Origin: Opitutia bacterium | GTDB lineage: Bacteria; Verrucomicrobiota; Verrucomicrobiia; Opitutales; Seribacteraceae | NCBI GenBank assembly: GCA_002686835.1 | Contig: NYYP01000018.1 | Span: forward strand, 35,533-82,642 | Reading direction: 5' to 3' | Length of the DNA stretch: 47,110 nucleotides | In this document: piece after piece, positions 12,392-20,765 of the stretch | How positions within the stretch are numbered: the first letter of the stretch is position 1 | Layout of the letters: every line of letters begins with the position of its first letter | Position numbers and translations under genes: made by a program | Notes under the pieces: generated by a model | Told to the model about the DNA's origin: nothing | The model's database searches: none | What the model saw: the letters and a program-made list of their open reading frames with translations, nothing else

Positions 12392-13375
12392 ATGACTTAT
12401 CAGTTTCCCCATCGTCCGCGCCGACTTCGCTCTAACCCAGCGGTTCGAGCCCTTGTCGAAGAGTATCGCCTGACCCCTGCTGACTTTGTTTTGCCTGTTT
12501 TTATCACAGATGAATCGATCCCGACGGAAATTATTTCTATGCCTGGCGTTTTTCGGTGGCCGCTTGAACACCTGCAGGATCAATTAAAAATTTGGCGAGA
12601 TATGGGGATTCGGTCATTCGCTTTGTTTCCTAAAATTGACTCTCACAAAAAAGATGTGACTGGTAGCGAAATTTTGAACCCTAACAGCTTGGTATACCGT
12701 GCTGCTAATGCTTTAAGAAACTCAAACCTGGATATCCTGCTTATCGCTGATTTGGCATTGGATCCATACACTACCCATGGACAAGATGGCGTACTTGATG
12801 CCAAGGGAAATGTGGATAATGATCGTACTGTTGAAGTACTTGCCAATGCTTCGGTGGTCTGTGCGGATGCCGGTTTTGACTGGGTAGCTCCGTCAGATAT
12901 GATGGATGGCAGGGTAGGGGTTATCCGTTCGATTTTAGATCAAAACTCTTTTTCCAACACTGGCATTATTTCTTATTCGGCAAAATTCGCTTCTTCTTAC
13001 TACGGGCCATTCAGATCTGCGATCAACTCTGCCACCATAGGAAAAACGGTCGATAAAAAATCTTACCAACTCAATCCGTCAAATTTTAAAGAAGCAAAAA
13101 GAGAGCTTTGGCTAGATTTTGAAGAGGGTGCTGATATGTTGATGGTAAAACCAGCTGAGCCTTATTTGGATGTAATTTCCTATGCTAGTAAAAATATTAA
13201 TCTTCCTATTGCAGCGTATCAGGTGTCAGGTGAATACTCTAGAATTATGGCTGCATCCCAATTGGGCTGGCTAGACTGGAAATCTTGTGCCCTTGAATCG
13301 TTAGTTAGCATAAAAAGAGCAGGAGCAGATTTGATTTTTAATTATTTTGCTGATCGTATAGCACCAGATCTTTAA
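12392..13375 (+). CDS. hemB: Delta-aminolevulinic acid dehydratase (porphobilinogen synthase)
   Basis: HemB condenses two 5-aminolevulinate molecules into porphobilinogen in haem synthesis. The 327 residues carry both Schiff-base lysines, Lys198 in SYSAKFASSYYGPFR and Lys253 in MLMVKPAEPYLD. The metal-loop region reads ADLALDPYTTHGQDG (residues 119-133), with Ala and Asp where zinc enzymes have cysteines, so this should be the zinc-independent Mg-type known from Pseudomonas and alphaproteobacteria. The frame is open to 12356, but the ATG at 12392 (MTYQFPHRPRRLRSNPAVR) fits the family start. It is divergent from the transporter. Confidence 0.97.
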   Translation: MTYQFPHRPRRLRSNPAVRALVEEYRLTPADFVLPVFITDESIPTEIISMPGVFRWPLEHLQDQLKIWRDMGIRSFALFPKIDSHKKDVTGSEILNPNSLVYRAANALRNSNLDILLIADLALDPYTTHGQDGVLDAKGNVDNDRTVEVLANASVVCADAGFDWVAPSDMMDGRVGVIRSILDQNSFSNTGIISYSAKFASSYYGPFRSAINSATIGKTVDKKSYQLNPSNFKEAKRELWLDFEEGADMLMVKPAEPYLDVISYASKNINLPIAAYQVSGEYSRIMAASQLGWLDWKSCALESLVSIKRAGADLIFNYFADRIAPDL

Positions 13376-13381
13376 CCCATC

Positions 13382-14122
13382 CTAAGAATTAGCCTCATCC
13401 GGTGCTCCACCCTCATAGGAAGTTACTTCTTCCTCCCGCTCATCATCTTCTTCCCATTTTAGGTCTTCATCTGGCAAAAGTTTCTCTTCCTTGTCAGAAA
13501 CTTCCACCAAGTGAGTCTCGAGGTCCGAATAATCTTCCTCCCCTTCCTCGTCTTCATCTTTCTCGTCTTCCAAATCCGAATCGATTTGAAAGCCATCTGG
13601 AACAAATTCCAGAATTGCAACTAACTCGTCACTGAAATGGCTACGCCTTCCTTCCAAAAAATCATTATTTTGTTTTTCAGAAAGCACTTCTTCCATTTCC
13701 TCGATTGTGTAGGGTTCTGAAAATTCGATAAGGTCATTGAGCATTGCTACCCTTATATGGGTGACATGGCTCAAAAAGTCTGCATACGGGCCCTTTTCTT
13801 CATCCAACACATCGGGTAGGGCAAATAACATGTCTTCCGCCTTTAGCAAAGAATCTCTGACCCGTTCAAGTTTGACTTTTTTTTCTGGCACTTCTTCGGA
13901 GATCTCAAAGGTAAAAAAAGCTTCATCAACTAATTGGGACTGCAATCCAAACTCGGTCATGGAATCCAGTAATTCGTTAATGTAGATAAATTGTTTTGGG
14001 TCAATTATGCCAAGATCTTCTATATCCCAATTCTCCGCATCGCTTATGGAATCAACCCACCATTTACTTTCGTTATCACAACGAACAACACACCAATCTA
14101 GACTCGGACTTGTTTTTTTCAT
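13382..14122 (-). CDS. Unknown protein with a highly acidic C-terminal tail
   Basis: I do not recognise a family. The first part (about residues 1-160) has mixed composition with aromatic patches (SLDWCVVRCDNESKWWVDSI) and an alpha-helical middle (LERVRDSLLKAEDMLFALP). From about residue 185 the chain is strongly acidic with runs such as EDEKDEDEEGEEDYSDLE. Such tails occur in proteins that bind basic partners or act as chaperones, but no function can be assigned. The frame extends to a TTG at 14158; I prefer the ATG at 14122 (MKKTSPSLDW). Neither has a clear ribosome binding site. It converges with hemB (6-nt gap) and is divergent from pyrD. Confidence 0.7.
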   Translation of the reverse strand: MKKTSPSLDWCVVRCDNESKWWVDSISDAENWDIEDLGIIDPKQFIYINELLDSMTEFGLQSQLVDEAFFTFEISEEVPEKKVKLERVRDSLLKAEDMLFALPDVLDEEKGPYADFLSHVTHIRVAMLNDLIEFSEPYTIEEMEEVLSEKQNNDFLEGRRSHFSDELVAILEFVPDGFQIDSDLEDEKDEDEEGEEDYSDLETHLVEVSDKEEKLLPDEDLKWEEDDEREEEVTSYEGGAPDEANS

Positions 14123-14243
14123 TGGATTGCCATAAGAGAAGTTCAAATTGTATGTCAATCAATACTGACAAAATTTTATTTTTCTTTATCCTTATTTTCA
14201 GCAAAAAGCCACAGGCAGAATCCAAAATTTACCACTCTTCTCT

Positions 14244-15299
14244 ATGCTTTATAACAATATAATAAAGCCGATTTTATTCTCGTTCGAGCCTGAAACGGCC
14301 CATGAACTCGGTGCAAAATCACTTCATTTTCTGGGCAAACTTACACCTATTTGCACCCTCTTACGAAAATTCTTACTTAGCGAGACATGTCCGGTGGAGG
14401 TGCTCGGGCTAAAATTTCCAAACTGCGTAGGGCAAGCTGCCGGTCTAGACAAAGATGGCATTTTTCCCTCTGCGTCCGAAGCGATCGGTTTTGGTTTTAT
14501 CGAAGTTGGTACGGTCACCCCACTTCCACAAGAAGGTAATAACAAGCCCCGTCTTTTTCGCTTTCCGTCTCACCTTGCTTTGGTCAATCGAATGGGGTTT
14601 AACAACCACGGGGTGGATGCACTGAAAAAAAGGGTTTCAGTTTCATTTCCGAAGAATCAAAGACAGGTGCCTCTTGGCATTAATTTGGGCAAAGGAAAAA
14701 CCACACCTTTAGAACTCGCCCTCGAAGATTATTGTGCGGGATTTGACGCTACGGCCCATTTGGCCGATTATATCACCATAAATATAAGTTCTCCCAACAC
14801 TCCAGATCTAAGAAAATTGCAAAGCGGTGAATTTCTTGACCCCCTCCTTTCAGGAATTAAGGATCACCGAACCAGTTGGGCTAAATTACACAATATGCCT
14901 TCACCTCCGTGTTTGTTAAAAATTTCTCCAGATGAAAGTTTCAAAAGTATAGAAACAATCATCAGCAAGGCCGTTGATCACCAATTTGATGGAATAATTG
15001 CTTGTAATACATCGATTAAGCAAACGAATCAATTCAGCAAAAACATCACCTTACCGAAAGGGGGTATTAGTGGAAAACCCTTGGAGAACAAAGCTAACGA
15101 GGTAATTAAATTTGTCAGTAGGTTGACCAATTCTAAACTGCCAATTATTGGCTCTGGAGGTATTTATGATTATGATAGTGCTCAAAGAAAGCTAGAGGCT
15201 GGAGCATGCCTGCTTCAAATATACACCTCTTTTATATTTAATGGTCCGCTTTGGCCCTCTCGCTTGGCCAAGAGGATACCTCTTGCAAAAGAGTGGTAA
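14244..15299 (+). CDS. pyrD: Dihydroorotate dehydrogenase (quinone), class 2
   Basis: PyrD oxidises dihydroorotate to orotate with FMN, passing electrons to membrane quinone. The 351-residue protein has the class 2 N-terminal helical region (ILFSFEPETAHELGAKSLHF), then the TIM barrel: AAGLDKDG, VEVGTVTPLPQ-like text (EVGTVTPLPQEGNNKPR), the catalytic Ser region NISSPNTPDLRKLQ, the FMN-binding GGISGKPLE and IIGSGGIYDYDSAQRKLEAG. The N-terminal extension and the active-site Ser (not Cys) place it with the membrane-associated, quinone-linked enzymes. The ATG at 14244 starts MLYNNIIKPILFSFEPE. It is not adjacent to pyrB or the pyrC-like gene. Confidence 0.95.
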   Translation: MLYNNIIKPILFSFEPETAHELGAKSLHFLGKLTPICTLLRKFLLSETCPVEVLGLKFPNCVGQAAGLDKDGIFPSASEAIGFGFIEVGTVTPLPQEGNNKPRLFRFPSHLALVNRMGFNNHGVDALKKRVSVSFPKNQRQVPLGINLGKGKTTPLELALEDYCAGFDATAHLADYITINISSPNTPDLRKLQSGEFLDPLLSGIKDHRTSWAKLHNMPSPPCLLKISPDESFKSIETIISKAVDHQFDGIIACNTSIKQTNQFSKNITLPKGGISGKPLENKANEVIKFVSRLTNSKLPIIGSGGIYDYDSAQRKLEAGACLLQIYTSFIFNGPLWPSRLAKRIPLAKEW

Positions 15300-15337
15300 T
15301 ACCGGAAGTATTAAAGTAGAGATCTTTATTTGACTAC

Positions 15338-16309
15338 ATGAGAGGGTTTATACTTATTTGCATAGCCGCACTAATTGCTACCGCTTGCATGTCTTTTTTT
15401 ATTCTTTTTGAGGGAAATCCCATTCTTTTGAAAAACTGGTGGCAAACGCTGACTCGTGATAGCGAATCTCTCCCATTTGCTCCTTACAACTCTAGGGTTG
15501 TTTCAAAGTCAGAAATTCGAACAGAAGAAGCAAATGAGTTAATTATTCTGGATCAGCATCTTTTTTGGAAAGGCAGTGGTGTAAAAATTTTACCGGTCGT
15601 TGATGGCGACAATATTGTAAGGGAGTTTAATGTAATCGATGGGGGGAAGGGATATTCAAATCTTGTTGAAGCGTATGTTAGTGGAGCTGGAGGTAACCTT
15701 TTTGAGCTTGATCCTGTCGTGGTCAAAAATGGGTCAATTATTGAAGTGCCAATTAAGAAATCAGCCAAATGGCATGAAGAGCCTTTAGTTTACGCTTTTG
15801 ATGAACCATATCCATTTAGCGGTATTACAGAGAATCAGTATACCGGAGGGCAGCTAATAGAGCAAACTCCCTATCTTTCAGGAAAAATTCACGGGACCAA
15901 GAGGCGCTGGAATGAATATGGGATTCCTTTATATTCGAAGGATTTTGTAAATGGAAAAAGAGATGGTACTCACATTTATTGGTTTGAACAAACAAATGAT
16001 CCAGACGACTATATTCCGATTAAATCAAAATCCGGGGAACTATATCCAACACTATGGATAAAACTAAGGGAAGAAGCAAAAGATAAGTTCAAAGAAGAGT
16101 TTGGCACTCACAAAGCAAATGAATGGGTAACTTTTAATTACCGAAGTAACGGGGGAGATTTTCCAGTTCGCTTACTTGAACACTGGAAAAATAACTTGAG
16201 ACATGGATTATTTGAAGGTTTTGACAGCTTGGGGAACAAGACTTTCAAAGATGACTACAAGATGGGCTTACGGGTAAAACATAAAACCTTCGATAAAACG
16301 AAAAAGTAA
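15338..16309 (+). CDS. Unknown membrane-anchored or exported protein with MORN-like repeats
   Basis: The 323-residue protein begins with a hydrophobic segment (FILICIAALIATACMSFFIL, residues 4-23) that should act as a signal-anchor; its Cys lacks a proper lipobox. A middle segment, DGGKGYSNLVEAYVSGAGG, resembles beta-rich modules. From about residue 180 there is MORN_2-type text: GKIHGTKRRWNEYGIPLYSK then GKRDGTHIYWFE and, near the end, LRHGLFEGFDSLGNKTFKD. Such G-x-x-x-G-x repeats are found in YwqK-like and other surface proteins. The function is unknown. It follows pyrD by 38 nt on the same strand and may be co-transcribed. Confidence 0.7.
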   Translation: MRGFILICIAALIATACMSFFILFEGNPILLKNWWQTLTRDSESLPFAPYNSRVVSKSEIRTEEANELIILDQHLFWKGSGVKILPVVDGDNIVREFNVIDGGKGYSNLVEAYVSGAGGNLFELDPVVVKNGSIIEVPIKKSAKWHEEPLVYAFDEPYPFSGITENQYTGGQLIEQTPYLSGKIHGTKRRWNEYGIPLYSKDFVNGKRDGTHIYWFEQTNDPDDYIPIKSKSGELYPTLWIKLREEAKDKFKEEFGTHKANEWVTFNYRSNGGDFPVRLLEHWKNNLRHGLFEGFDSLGNKTFKDDYKMGLRVKHKTFDKTKK

Positions 16310-16311
16310 TG

Positions 16312-16396
16312 TGGTGCTCAAGGGGGGACTCGAACCCCCACGCCTTTCGGCACTAGATCCTTAGTCTAGCGCGTCTACCAATTCCGCCACCTGAGC
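16312..16396 (-). tRNA. tRNA-Leu with anticodon AAG
   Basis: An 85-nt class II tRNA lies on the minus strand: acceptor GCTCAGG/CTTGAGC, D arm GCGGAATTGGTAGACGC, a long variable arm TGCCGAAAGGCGT, T arm GGGGGTTCGAGTCCCCC and encoded CCA. The anticodon stem CTAGA/TCTAG encloses the 7-nt loop CTAAGGA, so the anticodon is AAG. It would read CUU directly, or CUU/CUC/CUA if A34 is deaminated to inosine. Leu tRNAs reading this box in bacteria usually carry GAG. All other positions look normal, so it is probably functional. Confidence 0.93.
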
Positions 16397-16464
16397 AAAG
16401 TGAGGAACAATATTAGTTATTGTGTGATTACGCAAGAAAGTAGTTTTGGTTAAAACAAAAATCC

Positions 16465-16893
16465 CTATTCACTGCTAATTTCTGAAAAAGTAATGGACCG
16501 GTTACCGTCCTTTAAAGCATTGATTTCGAAGCAATAATGGTCTGCCTCAACGTCAAGAATCTGCGGGGAACACCATTCAATCAGTAATAAAAATTCATCA
16601 CCAAGCAAAGGAGTAATTTCTGTATCCAAGAATTCCTCATTGAGAGAACATCTGTAAAAGTCACAATGAATAATGTTATTTTTTCCTGGAAGTTTGTTAA
16701 CCAAACCAAAACTTGCACTTTGGATAGCTTCAGACCCGTAAAATCTTGTAAGAGTCCTTGCAAAAGTTGTTTTTCCTGAGCCCATTGAACCATTTAAAAA
16801 TATAACTATTTTGGGATGATTTTTAATTGCTTTGTATATTGTACGAGCAATTTCAGTGTAATCCTTATTGCATGGTATAATTTGATTTATCAT
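16465..16893 (-). CDS. tsaE: tRNA threonylcarbamoyladenosine biosynthesis ATPase TsaE
   Basis: TsaE is the ATPase that works with TsaB and TsaD to make t6A37 in ANN-decoding tRNAs. The 142-residue product has the Walker A motif NGSMGSGKTTFAR (Lys41), the family segment SASFGLVNKL (normally SPTFTLVN), HCDFYR (normally H-D-YR) and LLLIEWCSPQ (normally LIEW). Length is usual for the family. Its ATG at 16893 overlaps the stop of the upstream CPBP gene as ATGA, suggesting translational coupling. It is the last gene of the pyrB operon. Confidence 0.92.
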   Translation of the reverse strand: MINQIIPCNKDYTEIARTIYKAIKNHPKIVIFLNGSMGSGKTTFARTLTRFYGSEAIQSASFGLVNKLPGKNNIIHCDFYRCSLNEEFLDTEITPLLGDEFLLLIEWCSPQILDVEADHYCFEINALKDGNRSITFSEISSE

Positions 16894-17480
16894 AAAATTA
16901 AATAAATCATTAATCCATTAAATAATGCGTGTAATATAATAGATGGTAAAACAGATTTTGTTAATATAGCAATAATACCTAGGGTTATACCTAAAACAAA
17001 TAAAGTGGGTGAGACTAGTATATTTAAATGAATGATTGAGAAGTAAATTGAAGACAAAAGAACAGCCCAAAAAGACCCAATTATTAATTTAATGGTACTT
17101 AATAATATACCTCTAAAATAAATTTCTTCAATAACAGGTGCCAACAGACATAAGGACAATATTTTCGAAATAGTAATACTATTTTCATCTTTTATACTTA
17201 CAACAGACTGCTGAGGAGTAAAATCAAACAGAAGAAAGGAGCTAAAATAATTAATAAAAGCAATTACAGGAACTAAAAGAAGGAGGATATATATAGTAAT
17301 CTTTATTGATTCTCTAAAACATGATCTAAAATTAATCATACTCTTACTGCCTACAAAGAAAAGAGCCATTACTAAAGGGCTCAGCAAAGGGAATAAAAAT
17401 GTGGTTCCAGCAACAAAAACTGTAATTAAGTAAAGTGATTTTCTTTCAACAATGACCGCTCGTTTTACTTTTGGACCCAC
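16890..17480 (-). CDS. CPBP-family intramembrane metalloprotease
   Basis: This 196-residue membrane protein has four or more hydrophobic helices and the motifs of CPBP (Abi) intramembrane proteases: EEIYFRG (E-E-x3-R) in the third quarter, FSIIHLN, and a C-terminal HALFNG. These provide the metal-binding Glu and His residues. The family includes prenyl-protein processing enzymes and bacteriocin-immunity proteins; the substrate here is unknown. The start is GTG at 17480, 29 nt downstream of the pyrC-like gene, and the stop overlaps tsaE by 4 nt. Codon composition is more AT-rich than in the pyr genes. Confidence 0.85.
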   Translation of the reverse strand: MGPKVKRAVIVERKSLYLITVFVAGTTFLFPLLSPLVMALFFVGSKSMINFRSCFRESIKITIYILLLLVPVIAFINYFSSFLLFDFTPQQSVVSIKDENSITISKILSLCLLAPVIEEIYFRGILLSTIKLIIGSFWAVLLSSIYFSIIHLNILVSPTLFVLGITLGIIAILTKSVLPSIILHALFNGLMIYLIL

Positions 17481-17509
17481 TTAATTATTTCTATTTTTGT
17501 AAAATTTTA

Positions 17510-18808
17510 CTATATTTTGATATCAATAGATTGAAAGGCGATCCTGCCAGCACTTGTTGTGAAAATTATTTTATTTGTAAAACGATAATTATCCATCGGG
17601 GAATTACGGGATAAACTTTCCCCGTGTTCTGGGTTGTATGTCCAATTTTCTTTACGCTTAATCACAACAAATTCCGCCTCAGACCCATCTCGTAGAGATG
17701 GTTGATTTAATCCCAGTATATGGTGTGGTTTGTAAGACATTTTCTCAACAACCAATTGAAATGGATCCTTTTCTTCGACAGCCTCGATAAAAGTTAATAA
17801 TGCAGTCTCAAGGCCAGTTGCTCCTTTAGGTGCAAGGTCAAATTCTACATCCTTTAGATGTTCAGAGTAGGGTTCATGGCTCGAATTACAGGCGTCAATA
17901 ATGCCACTTTTAATTCCCTCAATTAGCGCTTTCCTGTCAATCTCTTCTCTTAATGGCGGGTTTGTTTTCGCAGATGTATTATACTGGCTTATTTCTCCTT
18001 CTGTTAAAAGTAAATGATGTGCGGAAACATCTGCAGTTACTGGTATTCCATATTCTTTTGCCTGTTTAACTAACTGGACTGAACCTGCTGATGACAATGA
18101 ACTAAGATGTATTGGCACACCCAGATGCCTTGCAATCAAAGTAGCTCGTTGCACTGCCATTTCTTCTGACATTCTGGGGTTTCCTGCCAATCCCATTTTT
18201 AAACTTAATGGACTTTCATGAGCATCACTATTTTTGGATAAGTAAGAATCCTGAGGAAAGTCGATAACGGCTAGTCCGAACATTTTTGCATACTTAATTG
18301 CATTAGTAAAAATTTCGTTATTGGCCGGTGAATTTGGACAATCTGTTACCGCTACCACACCTACATCCTTCAATGATCCTAATGGTGCAATGCTTTCGCC
18401 TTTGGAACCAAGTGTCAGGCAGCCACTTAGATATACTTTAATTTGTGATGTTTGTTTAATGCGGTCTTGAATATATCGAATGGTGGCAGGGCTATCTGAA
18501 TAGGGGCTCGTATTAGGCATAACTAATATCGAAGAAAATCCTCCTTTTGCCGCTGCCCTTGTTAGGCTTTCAACGCTTTCGCTTTTACTTGCACCTGGAA
18601 CTCTGTTGTGTGCTCGCAGATCTAATAAACCTGGAAGAACAACATGGCCTTTTATATTATGAATCTTTTTTGATAGCCCTTCCTTGGGTAGGTTATGATA
18701 AATCTTGCCCTTTCGAATATGCAGGTCCCCAACTTTATTGATTCCTGATAGTGGATCAACCAGCCTACCACCCAACAAATCAAAATCTTCTACGGTTTTT
18801 TGTTTCAT
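17510..18808 (-). CDS. Dihydroorotase-like protein with degenerate metal site (probable PyrX / pseudo-PyrC)
   Basis: The 432-residue sequence has the fold and length of type I dihydroorotase (PGLLDLRAHNRVPG, MPNTSPYSDSP, the TNPPLREEIDR segment, GLETAL). However, most metal ligands are replaced. The HxH pair is Arg65-Ala-His67, the HCED motif is DFPQD (residues 183-187), the HIAH motif is HLSS (Ser237 for the second His) and TDHAPH is SSHEPY (Ser310 for the catalytic Asp). Only His67 and Asp156 look conserved. In Pseudomonas a similar inactive PyrC' is needed to assemble ATCase. Here the gene overlaps pyrB as ATGA, which fits a structural subunit. An active dihydroorotase should then lie elsewhere. 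Confidence 0.85.
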   Translation of the reverse strand: MKQKTVEDFDLLGGRLVDPLSGINKVGDLHIRKGKIYHNLPKEGLSKKIHNIKGHVVLPGLLDLRAHNRVPGASKSESVESLTRAAAKGGFSSILVMPNTSPYSDSPATIRYIQDRIKQTSQIKVYLSGCLTLGSKGESIAPLGSLKDVGVVAVTDCPNSPANNEIFTNAIKYAKMFGLAVIDFPQDSYLSKNSDAHESPLSLKMGLAGNPRMSEEMAVQRATLIARHLGVPIHLSSLSSAGSVQLVKQAKEYGIPVTADVSAHHLLLTEGEISQYNTSAKTNPPLREEIDRKALIEGIKSGIIDACNSSHEPYSEHLKDVEFDLAPKGATGLETALLTFIEAVEEKDPFQLVVEKMSYKPHHILGLNQPSLRDGSEAEFVVIKRKENWTYNPEHGESLSRNSPMDNYRFTNKIIFTTSAGRIAFQSIDIKI

Positions 18809-19740
18809 GAGTGGCTACTCTTTTCGCTTGTTATGCATAAGTGCAAAATGGCCATTCTCACAGCAATACCATTGGCAACTTGTTGAAGTATTACCGCCCG
18901 CCCGGAATCGGCTACCTCAGATTCAATCTCTACTCCTCTATTAAGAGGGCCTGGGTGAAGAATTATCGCATTCCTTTTCATGGCCGAGAGAACTTTTGAG
19001 TCCAACCCAAATACATTTGCATACTCTGCAAGAGAAGGAAAATGTGAAGCCTGCTGTCTTTCGTGTTGAATTCTCAAGAGCATTACCGCGTCGGCATCTT
19101 TCAGAGCGACACTTGGGTCGTGTGTAACCCTGGCTCCCAGTTTTTCAAATTCTCGAGGCACAAGTGTGGAAGGGCCTGCCAGTGTAACTTTTGCTCCAAG
19201 TTTTAATAGTCCCCATAAATTTGAGCGTGCCACCCGACTAAAAAGAATATCTCCTAAAATAGTTATTTTTCTATCCCTCAAGTCGCCTAGTTTTTCTCTT
19301 AAGGTATAGATATCTAGTAAGGCCTGACTTGGGTGCTCATGGGCTCCGTCACCAGCGTTTATTATAGGCACATCTACTATTCTTGAGAGAAAGAGAGGAG
19401 AGCCTGGAGAAGAATGCCTTAAAACGATCGCATCTGCACCCAGTGCCTGTACATTCATAGCAGTGTCTTTAAGGGTTTCACCTTTTGTCAAACTACTTGC
19501 CTCACCGCTTATCGAAATCGTGTCAGCTCCTAATGACTTTGCTGCAATCTCAAAGGCTACCCTAGTACGGGTGCTAGGCTCCATGAATAAATTAATTATT
19601 CTTTTGCCACGTAATGAATGAAAAATCGGTTCTTCATTTCCTTTTGATTCTTTGAGAGATTTTGCTTTATCTAAAATAAACAAAATTTCCTCGGAAGATA
19701 AACCCTCGATCGAGAGAAGAGATTTTTGCTGCCAGATCAT
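18805..19740 (-). CDS. pyrB: Aspartate carbamoyltransferase catalytic subunit
   Basis: PyrB forms carbamoyl-aspartate from carbamoyl phosphate and aspartate, the committed step of pyrimidine synthesis. The 311 residues carry the carbamoyl-phosphate loop FMEPSTRTRVAFE, GDGAHEHPSQALLDIYT, the aspartate-loop LRIQHER and HPGPLNRGVEI. The frame is open to 19767, but the ATG at 19740 overlaps the upstream HAD stop as ATGA and gives the normal length (MIWQQKSLLSIEGLS). The downstream pyrC-like gene also overlaps by 4 nt. No pyrI regulatory subunit is seen, so a class with a PyrC-type partner is likely. Confidence 0.96.
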   Translation of the reverse strand: MIWQQKSLLSIEGLSSEEILFILDKAKSLKESKGNEEPIFHSLRGKRIINLFMEPSTRTRVAFEIAAKSLGADTISISGEASSLTKGETLKDTAMNVQALGADAIVLRHSSPGSPLFLSRIVDVPIINAGDGAHEHPSQALLDIYTLREKLGDLRDRKITILGDILFSRVARSNLWGLLKLGAKVTLAGPSTLVPREFEKLGARVTHDPSVALKDADAVMLLRIQHERQQASHFPSLAEYANVFGLDSKVLSAMKRNAIILHPGPLNRGVEIESEVADSGRAVILQQVANGIAVRMAILHLCITSEKSSHS

Positions 19741-20765
19741 TGATTCCAAAAAGTTTCTTGCTTCCATTCTTGAAAGCTTTGGGGAGTGGTACCTTTAGGC
19801 ATATGCTTGGGGGCAGATGTTGTATTTTTCTGCAAGTTAAGCTCCTTTCTGCTTAAAATAGCTCTCATAATTTCACGGATTTTTTGCTTCATCCATACAG
19901 AACTGGCGGACTGGGGTGAGTAATCTGCAGGGCCATTGTTATGAACCCTCCCGCTTTCAACTAACCCACAGGTTTGGGCAAATTCATCTTCGTCAGTTGG
20001 ATCATAAACTGCATAAGTTTTCCCTCCCATCTGTTTTACAACCGCAAAAACCGGGACATCACTAGGACCATCCGCAACATAAATTAATTGATCAAAAGGC
20101 ACTCTTCGTAGCTCATGTGGTATGGATGAATTTACTTCAATAGTTGAATTTTTATTACACCCCTTATTAATTTCAAAGATAAATCTTGTTTTAATGGTGT
20201 TATCAACTGCTATGCCAATTTGAGAGATTTCTGGATCAAGTGGCAGATACAAGTCAGTTTGGCTTAAATAATTAGGTGGTAATGCAGACTCAATGAACTC
20301 AGATGCAAAAATGCCCTGCACAAAGGGTGCTATTTTGCTTCCAGCTATCATTTGAGCGAGTCCGGTGCTGATCACATAATGTTCTATTTTTAGATCATGT
20401 TCTCGAAACTGTGGCTCTAGTGGTATTGCCTCAAGTTCTTTAAAAAAATTGGGCAATCCGGGATAAAACTCCAGTTCCTTACCAAGTTCAAAAAGCTTTT
20501 GATTGGTAAGCCCACGCATAGGACCATTCTTAACATAACTTAATAGGTGGTTAAGGTAAATTGTCTCAGAAGATACAGATTGCCCCCTCTTTGCATAGAT
20601 TTCGGGTAATTTATTTACCTCAGACCAGAAAAGTTTTTCATTTACACCATAGTGAGTAAATAAAGGGGTTTGCATATAGCCTGGAATTAAAGTCTTGTCG
20701 AAATCCCAGACACAAGCCACCACATTTTGTGTATGCAATTGATTAGAATGCTTAGCTCCGCTCAA
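19737..20765 (-). CDS. HAD-superfamily phosphatase-like protein
   Basis: The 342-residue protein starts its domain with VACVWDFDKTLIPGYMQTPL, the HAD motif I with the nucleophile Asp and general acid Asp (DFDKT). Motif II is probably the Thr in YVISTGLAQMI (about residue 128). Motif IV is LIYVADGPSDVPVF (about residue 225), with Asp residues for Mg binding. A 70-residue C-terminal extension is rich in basic residues and unrecognised. The substrate is unknown. The start is apparently TTG at 20765, with GGAGG 12 nt upstream. The stop overlaps pyrB as ATGA, so it leads the operon and is divergent from prfA. Confidence 0.8.
   Translation of the reverse strand: MSGAKHSNQLHTQNVVACVWDFDKTLIPGYMQTPLFTHYGVNEKLFWSEVNKLPEIYAKRGQSVSSETIYLNHLLSYVKNGPMRGLTNQKLFELGKELEFYPGLPNFFKELEAIPLEPQFREHDLKIEHYVISTGLAQMIAGSKIAPFVQGIFASEFIESALPPNYLSQTDLYLPLDPEISQIGIAVDNTIKTRFIFEINKGCNKNSTIEVNSSIPHELRRVPFDQLIYVADGPSDVPVFAVVKQMGGKTYAVYDPTDEDEFAQTCGLVESGRVHNNGPADYSPQSASSVWMKQKIREIMRAILSRKELNLQKNTTSAPKHMPKGTTPQSFQEWKQETFWNQ

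Noticed and set aside
13996-14262. 88-residue plus-strand frame upstream of pyrD
   Set aside because: Largely antisense to the acidic protein gene and overlapping the pyrD start; no domain and poor start.
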